A DNA stretch of 64,000 nt. Source: CAZPQN01 sp964588795 (GTDB lineage Bacteria > Fidelibacterota > UBA2242). Below the pieces are notes generated by a model. It made no database searches and was not told the DNA's origin. It saw only the letters and a list, made by a program, of their open reading frames with translations. Shown one piece after another: positions 9,389-17,784 of the stretch. The first letter of the stretch is position 1; every line of letters starts with the position of its first letter. The DNA lies in NCBI GenBank assembly GCA_964588795.1, contig CAZPQN010000001.1:58600-122599 (forward strand), written 5' to 3'. Made by a program: the position numbers and the translations under genes.

Positions 9389-9420
9389 ACTCCGCACAGG
9401 ATTAAAACCCAGTGCGGAGT
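9389..9420 (-). terminator. Hairpin between the convergent fhs and RNA-binding-protein genes
   Basis: Perfect 9-bp stem ACTCCGCAC / GTGCGGAGT around a 14-nt loop. On the minus strand it is followed by ATTGTTTTAT, a moderate T-rich stretch, so it best fits the RNA-binding-protein gene. It may stop transcripts from both sides. Confidence 0.6.
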
Positions 9421-9489
9421 ACCTTAAATACATGCTCACCGCGCCAATCGTTTGGAAGCGGCAGCAGTAGTGGGTAAGTTCTATATCGG

Positions 9490-9813
9490 TTAGAAACGAC
9501 CGCCGCGGCGCGGACCGCCGAAGCGACCACCGGAGCGTCCACCGAAACGATCGCCACCTCGGCCACCTTCGGCACGCGGACGCGCTTCATTGACGACCAG
9601 GGTTTGACCATTCAGGTCTTTACCATTCAAACCGGCGAGTGCCTTCTGAGCTTCTTCAGCTACAGGCATTTCCACGAAACCAAAGCCCCGCGAATCTCCG
9701 GTAAACTTATCCTTGATGATCGAGACCTTGGCAACCTGCCCAAAAGCCTCGAATGCCTGCCGCAATTCGTCTTCTGTCGCATTGCGAGCAATATTACCGA
9801 CGTAGATATTCAT
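9490..9813 (-). CDS. RRM-domain RNA-binding protein with RGG-rich tail
   Basis: 107 aa. One RNA-recognition motif: RNP2 is IYVGNI at residues 3-8 and RNP1 is RGFGFVEM near residue 44. The last 25 residues are Gly/Arg-rich (GGRGGDRFGGRSGGRF), as in small bacterial cold-inducible RRM proteins. Start chosen at ATG 9813 because AAAGGAGGT sits 5 nt before it and the RRM starts at once; an upstream extension of 36 codons has no domain. Binds RNA in the cytoplasm, probably as a chaperone in cold or stress (family knowledge). A leader of up to about 270 nt precedes it. Confidence 0.93.
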   Translation of the reverse strand: MNIYVGNIARNATEDELRQAFEAFGQVAKVSIIKDKFTGDSRGFGFVEMPVAEEAQKALAGLNGKDLNGQTLVVNEARPRAEGGRGGDRFGGRSGGRFGGPRRGGRF

Positions 9814-10089
9814 TCTGACCTCCTTTGATCTTGAATATGTGGTAACGTTCGAGCCAACCAGACTGAAACCAGGTTTCGAGTCCAACGTCAGTAAGAACCA
9901 TCTACGGTTTCCTATAAACAACCTTTTATTTTCGATTTATTAGGGCTTTCGACTTCTCTTCCATCGGGCGGATTCTGCTGTATCACCCAATTTTCCTAGC
10001 AGTTGACTCATTTATCAATTAACGGGGGCAAAAATACTTCAATTATTTCGATAATCCAATGAAAATCTGCAAACGGAGGCAATCTTTTC
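9814..10089 (-). other. Gene-free stretch upstream of the RNA-binding-protein gene
   Basis: No convincing ORF on either strand. On the minus strand it would contain the promoter and 5' leader of the RRM gene, with AAAGGAGGT next to the start. I see AT-rich patches (9925-9945) but no promoter pair I would defend, and no clear long hairpin. A structured, cold-responsive leader is possible but not shown. Confidence 0.4.
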
Positions 10090-10144
10090 ACTTCGTTTAA
10101 AAAAATATCTGGTAGTTCAGACCGTTTGCAGCACAATACCGACG

Positions 10145-10244
10145 NNNNNNNNNNNNNNNNNNNNNNNNNNNNNNNNNNNNNNNNNNNNNNNNNNNNNNNN
10201 NNNNNNNNNNNNNNNNNNNNNNNNNNNNNNNNNNNNNNNNNNNN
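10145..10244. other. Assembly gap (100 N) flanked by a duplicated 55-bp contig end
   Basis: Bases 10090-10144 and 10245-10299 are identical over 55 bp. The 3' end of the SPL-like radical SAM gene is therefore duplicated. The two contigs overlap, and the correct sequence is obtained by collapsing the 155 extra bases. The second gap in the window shows exactly the same overlap length, as expected from a de Bruijn assembler with k=55. Confidence 0.93.
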
Positions 10245-10251
10245 ACTTCGT

Positions 10252-11052
10252 TTAAAAAAATATCTGGTAGTTCAGACCGTTTGCAGCACAATACCGACGA
10301 ATAGACTGCGCCAGGTCTTGCCAGTATTGCGCTCCGTCGGCAAATATGCTGCGGTAATCAGGCAGCAGTTGCGGAAAATGAATGCCCAGCCAGCGCAGGA
10401 TGTTAGTCTTGATTGGCCCCCGATGGTTAAGGCTATCGAGCATGTAATAAGTCGTGAAAGCCTGCGTCGTGCTGATAATTTCTTTCCAGTCCGTCAGATA
10501 TGGCATGATCGGTCCGATGAAAATAAAGGTCGGAATACCGGCCCGGTGCACTTCTCGCAGGGCCGTTAATCGATCACCCAGCGCAGACGCCTGCGGCTCC
10601 AGTTTCTGTCTCAGACCATCATCCATGGTGACGAAGGTAAAACCGACTTCACAGTCCGCGAACTGCCGTAGGAGGTCGAGGTCGCGTAGAACGAGTGCCG
10701 ACTTGGTTTGAATACTCAATGACGGATGTAAACGGACCAGTTTCTGTAAAATTTGGCGTGTGAGACAAGATTCCTTTTCAGCGGGCTGGTACGCATCAGT
10801 AACTGATGAGAGGTAGATTTTTCGTCCATAATAGCGTGCCGGGCGGGCCGGGATCAGCTGGGGGGCATTAACCTTGGCATCCACAAAGGTGCCCCAGGCT
10901 TCCTTGTGGCCTGTATATTTTTGAATGAAATGCGCGTAGCAGTAAACGCAGGCATGCTCACATCCGACATAAGGATTGATGACATACTCCACACCCGGCA
11001 ATCCTGAACGGCAGAGGATCGTCCGCGCATTGATTTTTCCTATTTGAACCAT
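10252..11052 (-). CDS. Radical SAM protein of the SPL/Rv2578c-like family
   Basis: 266 aa. The motif NPYVGCEHACVYCYAHF near residue 28 carries the radical SAM CxxxCxxC, and the Y-A-H ending is typical of the spore-photoproduct-lyase-like Rv2578c family. Downstream core strands include KIYLSSVTDAYQPAEK, LSIQTKSALVLRDLDLL and VGFTFVTMDD. The family's reaction is not known to me. Start set to ATG 11052; a TTG two codons earlier is the alternative, and neither has a strong ribosome site. The stop TAA lies in the duplicated contig end beside the scaffold gap, so the gene is complete. Confidence 0.83.
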   Translation of the reverse strand: MVQIGKINARTILCRSGLPGVEYVINPYVGCEHACVYCYAHFIQKYTGHKEAWGTFVDAKVNAPQLIPARPARYYGRKIYLSSVTDAYQPAEKESCLTRQILQKLVRLHPSLSIQTKSALVLRDLDLLRQFADCEVGFTFVTMDDGLRQKLEPQASALGDRLTALREVHRAGIPTFIFIGPIMPYLTDWKEIISTTQAFTTYYMLDSLNHRGPIKTNILRWLGIHFPQLLPDYRSIFADGAQYWQDLAQSIRRYCAANGLNYQIFF

Positions 11053-11179
11053 AACCAAGATTAATAACCGCGCTTAATTTTCGCAAATCAGCTTGATATT
11101 CCGCCTGCAACTTCATTATTTCCGATTGCGCCTTTTTAGGATTAATTTATCTTCATTCGAAAACATAAGGAGCAACAGC

Positions 11180-11935
11180 ATGCAACCCTGGTATCAAACA
11201 TTGTTCGATAACTATGCCCAGACCTACGATCAGGAATCATTTACACAGGGTACCGTGTCAGAGGTCGATTTCATCGAAACTGAAATTTGCGCGAATCGCG
11301 CCCTGCATATTCTTGACATCGGTTGCGGTACGGGTCGGCATGCCATCGAATTATCCAAAAGAGGTTATCAGGTGACCGGAATCGACCTCTCAGCGTCTCA
11401 GATTACCCAGGCAAAAATGAAAGCAAATGCGGCGGGAATCGCGGTCGACTTCCGGATCATGGACGCTCGCGAGTTACCCTTTGAAGCACAGTTTGATGTC
11501 GCGATCATGCTGTGCGAAGGCGCTTTCCCCTTGATGGAAACCGATGAAATGAATTTTAGTATCCTGAAGGGCATCGCCCGGGCTTTGCGTTCGCCGGGTA
11601 AATTAATCATGACTACGCTTAACGCCCTGTTCCCGTTGTATCATTCCGTCAAAGATTTTATCAATTCCCAGACGAATACCGGCGTTAGTCAGACGAACAG
11701 TTTCGACCTGCTGACATTCCGGGATCGCTCGGTGTACGAATTTACCGACGACAGCGGCGTAAAAAAATCCCTCCAGTGCGACGAAAGATATTATGCCCCT
11801 TCCGAAATCACCTGGTTGCTGAAATCATTGCATTTTACGACGGTTGAAATCTTCGGTTGCGCCACCGGATCTTTCAGTCGCCAGCGTCTATTGACTACCG
11901 ATGATTTCGAGATGCTAATTATCGCCGGAAAATAG
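11180..11935 (+). CDS. SAM-dependent class I methyltransferase
   Basis: 251 aa from ATG 11180, which has AAGGAG 7 nt upstream; an upstream in-frame extension of 29 codons has no such site. Motif I is ILDIGCGTGRHAIELSKRG (about residues 40-58), followed by VTGIDLSASQITQAK (motif II) and FDVAIMLCEGAFPLM. Cytoplasmic Methyltransf_25-type enzyme; substrate unknown. The C-terminal half (about 150-251) has the beta-strand-rich lid common in small-molecule methyltransferases. Divergent from the radical SAM gene and convergent with the Fe-S protein gene. Confidence 0.88.
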   Translation: MQPWYQTLFDNYAQTYDQESFTQGTVSEVDFIETEICANRALHILDIGCGTGRHAIELSKRGYQVTGIDLSASQITQAKMKANAAGIAVDFRIMDARELPFEAQFDVAIMLCEGAFPLMETDEMNFSILKGIARALRSPGKLIMTTLNALFPLYHSVKDFINSQTNTGVSQTNSFDLLTFRDRSVYEFTDDSGVKKSLQCDERYYAPSEITWLLKSLHFTTVEIFGCATGSFSRQRLLTTDDFEMLIIAGK

Positions 11936-11972
11936 ATCCTGCTAACCGGGATTAATCGCCGGTAAGCTGCTT

Positions 11973-13007
11973 TCAGGCACTCGGTAGCAATAATTTCAGG
12001 TTGCGGGTAATGATTGGCAGGTATTCGCGTTTGGTGACCGGATAAAAGTCCCGCAATTTGCGCTGGAGAATTTCGCGGGTGGGTTCGTCTATTGCCCCGC
12101 TTAGGATTTGCTGCACCTCTGCCTCACTGATATCCTCGAGCTGTGTAGTCTTCTTGATTACCGTCTGATTAGCTGGACAACCGTACTGACAGCGCATGCA
12201 CCCCATCAACGCATTGTGAGCGGTCGGCGCGATCCATTGGGGAATTTCGCCGGCACTTTCATTATATAGCGTCGTACAACGACCGGCATCAATGACAAAT
12301 TTTTCATCCCGGATGCACTGATTGGGACAGGCACGACGACAGATCATGCATTTTTGGCAGGATTTCATCATCTTCAGTTCTTGCCAGTTGTCGGTCGGCG
12401 ATTGATAATCTGTCAGGAAAGCGTACAGCGTTATAAAGCTGCCCATTCCTTCGACAAAGGTGATATTGTTACGCCCGTACTGCGCTAAACCGCTGCGCAC
12501 CGCCAACCGCTTCAGGAACAGGTAGCGCGCGCGCTCCAGACGATAATCTTTTTCCTGTAAAACCGTCCGGCGGAGAGTGGCGGTCAGGTCGTCGAGGCTG
12601 ATGCCATCATCGGAATACTGGGGCGGCATAAAAAACTGATACACATTGCCCGCATATTGAATATTGACGAGTGACAACGGCGTGAAAGTTGCCAGCACAA
12701 TGACCGTTTTGGCGTCGCGGAAGTTTTCCGGTAAGTTGAAACTGAACTTGTCAATAATCGCCCGGAATTTGGGGTTGTCGCTTATTTGACCAGCGCTTTT
12801 GAGTGCTTCAAACTCAGCCTGCAGCTCCGCCAAATGACGCACAGCAGTGGTACGGTAGTCAAACCGAAAGGCTGGCACCGGTGCTTCCGACGATGCAGTC
12901 GCCATCCGCGAAAACAGACGCATGGGTTTGACGGAGAGCAGGCACCCTCCCAGAATAATTTTCTGTAAGAATTCACGCCGGGATACGCATTTTCCTGAAT
13001 CATTCAT
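11973..13007 (-). CDS. Tat-exported Fe-S protein related to epoxyqueuosine reductase (QueG) and reductive dehalogenases
   Basis: 344 aa. The N-terminus has SRREFLQKIILGGCLL, a twin-arginine signal. Two 4Fe-4S sites are visible: C217-C220-C223-C227-P and C244 with C270-C273-C277-P, the double-cluster pattern of QueG and RdhA. The segment before them (GLAQYGRNNITFVEGMGSF) resembles the QueG stretch that precedes the clusters. QueG itself is cytoplasmic, so a Tat signal points to a different, periplasmic or membrane-attached redox role. Whether cobalamin is bound cannot be read from the sequence. No anchor gene of the RdhB type is adjacent. Confidence 0.8.
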   Translation of the reverse strand: MNDSGKCVSRREFLQKIILGGCLLSVKPMRLFSRMATASSEAPVPAFRFDYRTTAVRHLAELQAEFEALKSAGQISDNPKFRAIIDKFSFNLPENFRDAKTVIVLATFTPLSLVNIQYAGNVYQFFMPPQYSDDGISLDDLTATLRRTVLQEKDYRLERARYLFLKRLAVRSGLAQYGRNNITFVEGMGSFITLYAFLTDYQSPTDNWQELKMMKSCQKCMICRRACPNQCIRDEKFVIDAGRCTTLYNESAGEIPQWIAPTAHNALMGCMRCQYGCPANQTVIKKTTQLEDISEAEVQQILSGAIDEPTREILQRKLRDFYPVTKREYLPIITRNLKLLLPSA

Positions 13008-13172
13008 TTTCTCTCTTTCCTCCCAATGAACAATTAATGTTACGATAAGCCCGTTTCGCTAGCAATATTCTTTTGATCGAAGCGCAAAATCGGGGTTAAC
13101 CGGACGCGGGGCGGGATAAACGGCCTTAACCTTTTAATCTGAGCGATCGGAACCACCGCCGTGTGGATCAAG

Positions 13173-13829
13173 TCAGGGAATTACGAAAAACAGAATGGCG
13201 AAAAAATGCAGAATACTGCCTGCCAGGACAAACAGGTGCCAGACAGCATGGCTGAAGCGGATAGATTTACGAACATAAAAGATGATCCCTAAGGTGTACA
13301 TCAGACCGCCCAGAACTAAAAACACCAACCCTCCGGTGGCCAGAGCCGCCAGCAGCGGTTTTAAGGCAATAACTACAATCCACCCCATGCTGGTATACAA
13401 AATTAACATCAGCCAGGTTACCTGCCGCAGAGCGGTGACCTGCAATAAAATACCAAGAATAGCTAATCCCCAGATCACGCCAAATAGTGACCAACCCCAC
13501 CCTCCTCTTAATGTCACCAGAGTAAAAGGCGTATATGTTCCGGCAATCAACAGAAAAATGGCGGCATGGTCAATAACCTGCAAAAAAGCCTTCGCGCGTG
13601 GAGAGGTAAGGCTGTGGTACAAGGTACTGGCGGCGTACAGGATCACGAGCATAGCACCGTAGATGCTACAGGCGACGATATGCCGGGCGCTACCATATAA
13701 GGCGGCAAAGACTACAAGAACCGTCAGACCGGCCAGCGCCAACACAAAACCCAAACCATGTGTCAAGCTATTCGCCAGCTCCTCGCCGGCACTGTATTTA
13801 CGGGTAGGAGATGAGTGATTCTTCTGCAT
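13173..13829 (-). CDS. Hemolysin III (PAQR-family) membrane protein
   Basis: 218 aa with seven predicted membrane segments. Family motifs are present: E-x-x-x-S-x-x-H in GEELANSLTHGLGF, the S-x-x-x-H in STLYHS, DHAAIF, and a C-terminal HAVWHLFVLAGSILHF with metal-binding histidines. The bacterial HlyIII group is linked to zinc-dependent membrane functions; a hemolytic role is not implied. It stands alone on the minus strand downstream of the large fusion gene. Confidence 0.93.
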   Translation of the reverse strand: MQKNHSSPTRKYSAGEELANSLTHGLGFVLALAGLTVLVVFAALYGSARHIVACSIYGAMLVILYAASTLYHSLTSPRAKAFLQVIDHAAIFLLIAGTYTPFTLVTLRGGWGWSLFGVIWGLAILGILLQVTALRQVTWLMLILYTSMGWIVVIALKPLLAALATGGLVFLVLGGLMYTLGIIFYVRKSIRFSHAVWHLFVLAGSILHFFAILFFVIP

Positions 13830-13961
13830 TCGTATGTGTCATCCAAATTGTTACTTCGGCGAATATAATCATGACCGGTGGATTAGCCAATCTTTTTCAC
13901 CCTCCGGTTCATTGTACCGAAACCGGACTTAACCCTGCAGCACCTGAAGGCCTGCCGAATC

Positions 13962-16694
13962 TCAAGGATTTTTAAGTATCCAGAGTGCCATGTCGAACGC
14001 CCCAAAACCGCGGGATGTGGTCTGACCAGCAATCAATATTTTTCCCGTCTGCGTAATCCGGACACTACTGCCCCAGTCACTGCCGCGGGAGCCAATCCGT
14101 TTTTCCCAAATCATCTTCCCCTCACGATCCAGTCTGATAACATAAACGTCATTGTTGCGATCAATATCCTTTGTGGTTCCAGTGACGATCAGATCCCCAT
14201 TCGGCACGGCACAGATACCGTGACCGTAATCGTAAAACTCGCTTTTCCCGTACGTTTGTGTCCAGAGCAGGTTGCCATCTGCATCTGCTTTCATCACCAA
14301 CACGTTCATCAGGTCGCGACAATTGGTACTGCCGACAAGTGCAATTCCACCGTCAGGCGTCGGGGTAATGCCATTGCACCAGTCGAAAGTTGGGGTTTCG
14401 GTTTTGTTAAACGGACTGGCCATCGTGGTTCCGTAATTCCTGCGCCAGATTTCGCGCCCCGCGGAGTCGGTCTTTAATAACCAGCAATCGCTGTTTTTAC
14501 CTCCAAAGGTGCCGGTCGTCGCCCCGATGACCAGATCCCCTTCCGGTGTCACGAACAATGTATTGCTGATTTCAAATTTTGCGCCACCGTAAGTGCGTTG
14601 CCAAAGTAACCGCCCCCGGGCATCGGTTTTCAGCAACAACAGATCCTGTTCTCCGGCTCCCTGCGAATCAGTAAAACCACTGATAACGTAACCATCTCTG
14701 ACTCTGACAATACCGGTTCCGACTTCGTTTCCTTTTCCACCAAAGCAGTTCTCACCAATGACCTTACCTTTGGGGTTCAAGCGAACAAGATAAACATCTT
14801 TGCCGCCACTACCGCGCGAGGTCGTGTACCCGACCGCTAAAAAGTTTTCCCCGTCGGTGACTCCGTTATTGCCATATTCCGCCCCCACTCCTCCGCAAGT
14901 ACGTGACCAGACCAGATTTCCAATCGAATCAATTTTTACGACCAATAAATCGGCATTCCGGTTACCATGCGAAAAAGTATAACCCGTGAGGTAATAGCCG
15001 CCGTCGTTTGTCGGAGCGATGGAACGCGCGCCATCGGCTCCGAAACCTCCATATATTCCCGCCCAGCCGATACTCGGATCATTAAAATCCGCAGGCGCGG
15101 AAAAAATAAAATCATGCGTCGGATAGGTATGGCGCAAGCCGTGTTGCTGACCTCTTTCAACCAAATCGGAGAATGCTAAACAGTTGCTGAAATTGTAAAA
15201 TTGATCCCGCACTCCAGTCACCAAATTGCCATCCTTGACCGGCGCATGGTCCGAGCCTAACCAATCGGCACCGGCTTGCCGATATTCATCCTTGAAGCGG
15301 GGATTGGCAACAATTTTACGATCTCTGATGATTTGTGCCGCGGCCAGAATCCGACTCGCCGAGCAGATTGAAAATATCGGTAGGGTCTGCCTGTTCGCCT
15401 CACGGATAACCTCAAGGGCAGTCGAGTCACCAATGATTTCGCTGAATGGTTCGGTCTGATACCAGATCGACGACGGCATGAGTACCAATCCATCCCAGGC
15501 CGACAGATTGGTGATTTCATTGAGTTTGATCTCCGGTAAAAGAGGGCGCGGCGCACACCGGTGTAGAAAACCGCAGGGTTTCAAAGTGTCCGCGGTTCCA
15601 GCGATAGTCACCTCCCAGCCGTTTTTCTCGAATTCATCACAGGTCAGGTAAAAACCTGCTCCATATTGATTACTGACCAGTAACAGCATATTCAACGGCT
15701 TATATCGGAAAGGCAAGGCAGGCCACTCAGACAAGGGTTTTGTGCTATTTAATAGACCACGCCAGGATTGACTGCGCTGGTAATAATCGTAGCGCACGGT
15801 GGTCAATGCATCGAGCAGTTGCGCCCGGCGCCTGGCCGGCATCTTGTTCATCAGCAATAAGGGATAGTTATAGGTTTCCGGTAATTTTTCGATCTCTTCT
15901 ACTTGCACATTGGCTAAAATTACTCCGCTCAAAATGGCCTGGTGAACGAACACGGCGTAAAGATTATTCTGGCGATAAAACGATCGTAAATCAGGCTCCA
16001 TGTACCACTGCTGAAAGATGTCGCGCCAGGTGCGTAATATTCCCCGCTCCGGTCGCAATACCAGATGCCCGGCATTGAAATAGGGTTTGATCGCAACGCT
16101 GTCCACCGGGGTCAGCATGGGGAACAGACTTTCGGCAGGGACATTGCATATCCGATAAATGGTTTGCCAGAAGGGATCGGGCGGCGCATCCCAGAGCGGC
16201 CCGATCAGGTTATGCATGACGGGTCGTACACCCAAAACCTTGGCCTGTGATAAACGAAATGCTGCCGGTTCATTGATAATGATATTATCACGATCCATCC
16301 ATACTAATATCTCAGTCTTGCCCAGTGCTAGGGATTCAGCGGCGGCGGCTCCGTACACTTTTGCCGCAAAAGGAAACCGCAGGGCATTTTCCGGAACCCG
16401 ACAAGGAATCAGCCTGACATGCAAATCGGCCAGTTCGTGTCGGGTAAGATTTGTCAATTTATTGACGTTGTTGGGGACCAGAATCCAAACCGGACATTTA
16501 CTAAATTTGCCACCCTGCGAGCGGATACTCCGTGCCCAGATTGGCAGTTCCACTTCCCCATCTCCGGGTTCGGCAAAAGTGGCGAAGATTACCGGCGGAG
16601 CGGCCGGACGGGGAGCCGATTCGCCCACTACCATCAGGGAAAAGTACACAACAATCAACGTCACCACCCGCTCATAGCGCTGCAGTATATTCAC
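13962..16694 (-). CDS. Secreted three-part fusion: glycosyltransferase-like, DJ-1/PfpI-like and beta-propeller domains
   Basis: 910 aa with a signal peptide (about residues 1-26). Residues 35-330 look like a nucleotide-sugar transferase fold, with DRD at 134-136 inside EILVWMDRDNIII. Residues 334-510 resemble DJ-1/PfpI: MLLLVSNQYGAG, DGLVLMPSS, and the elbow FSICSASRILAAA with C444 where the family has its nucleophile Cys. From about 540 to the end are repeated strands of the form DLLLLKTDARGRLLWQRTYGG, typical of a propeller of about seven blades. The GTG start lacks a strong ribosome site. The order of domains is unusual; the function is unknown, and enzymatic activity of either front domain is an inference. 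Confidence 0.75.
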   Translation of the reverse strand: MNILQRYERVVTLIVVYFSLMVVGESAPRPAAPPVIFATFAEPGDGEVELPIWARSIRSQGGKFSKCPVWILVPNNVNKLTNLTRHELADLHVRLIPCRVPENALRFPFAAKVYGAAAAESLALGKTEILVWMDRDNIIINEPAAFRLSQAKVLGVRPVMHNLIGPLWDAPPDPFWQTIYRICNVPAESLFPMLTPVDSVAIKPYFNAGHLVLRPERGILRTWRDIFQQWYMEPDLRSFYRQNNLYAVFVHQAILSGVILANVQVEEIEKLPETYNYPLLLMNKMPARRRAQLLDALTTVRYDYYQRSQSWRGLLNSTKPLSEWPALPFRYKPLNMLLLVSNQYGAGFYLTCDEFEKNGWEVTIAGTADTLKPCGFLHRCAPRPLLPEIKLNEITNLSAWDGLVLMPSSIWYQTEPFSEIIGDSTALEVIREANRQTLPIFSICSASRILAAAQIIRDRKIVANPRFKDEYRQAGADWLGSDHAPVKDGNLVTGVRDQFYNFSNCLAFSDLVERGQQHGLRHTYPTHDFIFSAPADFNDPSIGWAGIYGGFGADGARSIAPTNDGGYYLTGYTFSHGNRNADLLVVKIDSIGNLVWSRTCGGVGAEYGNNGVTDGENFLAVGYTTSRGSGGKDVYLVRLNPKGKVIGENCFGGKGNEVGTGIVRVRDGYVISGFTDSQGAGEQDLLLLKTDARGRLLWQRTYGGAKFEISNTLFVTPEGDLVIGATTGTFGGKNSDCWLLKTDSAGREIWRRNYGTTMASPFNKTETPTFDWCNGITPTPDGGIALVGSTNCRDLMNVLVMKADADGNLLWTQTYGKSEFYDYGHGICAVPNGDLIVTGTTKDIDRNNDVYVIRLDREGKMIWEKRIGSRGSDWGSSVRITQTGKILIAGQTTSRGFGAFDMALWILKNP

Positions 16695-16850
16695 GCGACT
16701 CGTTTTTTACCCGCAGGATAAATAGTTACATATCGCATAAAATTCAGCACCTTTTATTTCAACAACATTTCTGATCCCGTCTCATAGAACGGTCAGCTCA
16801 TCCCAAAGTTGCCCGTCCGGGAAAATCTAAAGTCAATTGTCGTTCAATCG

Positions 16851-17783
16851 TCATTCGCGTGGAGCACTACTCGTATCGTCGGGAGTGATATTCCAGTTCT
16901 GTCCGGCGTCGAGTGGTCTTATGCGCCAGGTAGTCAGGCTATCCAATACCACCCTAGTAGCGACACTCCGTAAATAAACCGCCGTAGCACTATCCAACAT
17001 ACCTTTGTAATTGATGGGAGTGACGCTGTCCTGAAAAATGGTTGCATAGTAGACACAAGCACCTAAGTAAGATCCCGCGTAGGCAGGGTGCGCCTTATCT
17101 TCGCGATAAAGCTCGATGGATGGTCGCTCGCGACGTACCTGCCGCCAGGCCTGACCAATGGGAGCGATCATCACGTCGGCGAGCTGGGCGTACTGCTGCA
17201 CGCCTTCGATCAGATTTACCTGGTGCTGATCATAGCTAAGGTGCATAAAACCGATGTCTAAACCATCGCGGTTGGCGTAAGGCATGAAATAAATCACCCG
17301 TGCCCTGGAATTACGCTGAAAGATAAAGGTTTTCAGTCCTTCAATAAAAGGTAAAATATCCGCCCGCCCTTCGGGAGAGCTCACTTCCGCGACTGCTTCC
17401 TGGAGAATCACAAAATCCCATTTCTGCTCGCTGATTTTCTGGCGGCTCATCAGGCTGTAACGATGGTAGTCCAGCTGCGCTCCGTTCTGGCAGTACTGAT
17501 TGACAAAAATCCGCTTGTTAGCATTCTGAGCAAGACCTCGGAAGATGCTGGTCTGGGAATTATAGGACGTCAAGCTGTTACCGAGAAAAAGCACCTTACA
17601 GGCCCGGCTGTCCGCCGCCGCCGGAGCCTTATACCCTTGAGGAACATCGTTAAAATCTTCGTCATAGTAAATGTCATATTCGGGCGTGGAAAATTTTTGA
17701 TCGCAACTAATCAGGGACAACCCTGCTATCAGGATAAAAATGACCAACCAGAGGGGCGGCTCAATTAACCTTAAATGTCTCAA
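16851..17783 (-). CDS. SGNH-hydrolase-like lipoprotein
   Basis: 310 aa from a TTG start. GAGGA sits 7 nt before that TTG, and the start follows the upstream stop by 1 nt. The next residues form a lipoprotein signal ending in LISC. Block I is KVLFLGNSLTSYN (Ser nucleophile), and block V is DKAHPAYAGSYL (Asp-x-x-His). The middle WDFVILQEAV fits the SGNH fold of the DUF4886-like type. Anchored to the envelope; probably an esterase. An alternative upstream ATG would overlap the previous gene by about 50-75 nt and is less likely. Tightly coupled to the DJ-1 gene. Confidence 0.83.
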   Translation of the reverse strand: MRHLRLIEPPLWLVIFILIAGLSLISCDQKFSTPEYDIYYDEDFNDVPQGYKAPAAADSRACKVLFLGNSLTSYNSQTSIFRGLAQNANKRIFVNQYCQNGAQLDYHRYSLMSRQKISEQKWDFVILQEAVAEVSSPEGRADILPFIEGLKTFIFQRNSRARVIYFMPYANRDGLDIGFMHLSYDQHQVNLIEGVQQYAQLADVMIAPIGQAWRQVRRERPSIELYREDKAHPAYAGSYLGACVYYATIFQDSVTPINYKGMLDSATAVYLRSVATRVVLDSLTTWRIRPLDAGQNWNITPDDTSSAPRE

Positions 17784-17784
17784 A

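Noticed and set aside
10090..10299. Direct repeat of 55 bp
   Set aside because: It is a contig-end overlap around an N-run, not a biological repeat or attachment site.
11093..11121. Promoter pair TTGATA / TTATTT before the methyltransferase gene
   Set aside because: The -10 part matches the consensus poorly, and a better -10 gives a spacer of only 15 nt.
16159..16677. A 172-codon plus-strand frame inside the three-part fusion gene
   Set aside because: It overlaps coding sequence with a signal peptide and DRD motif on the other strand; no support of its own.
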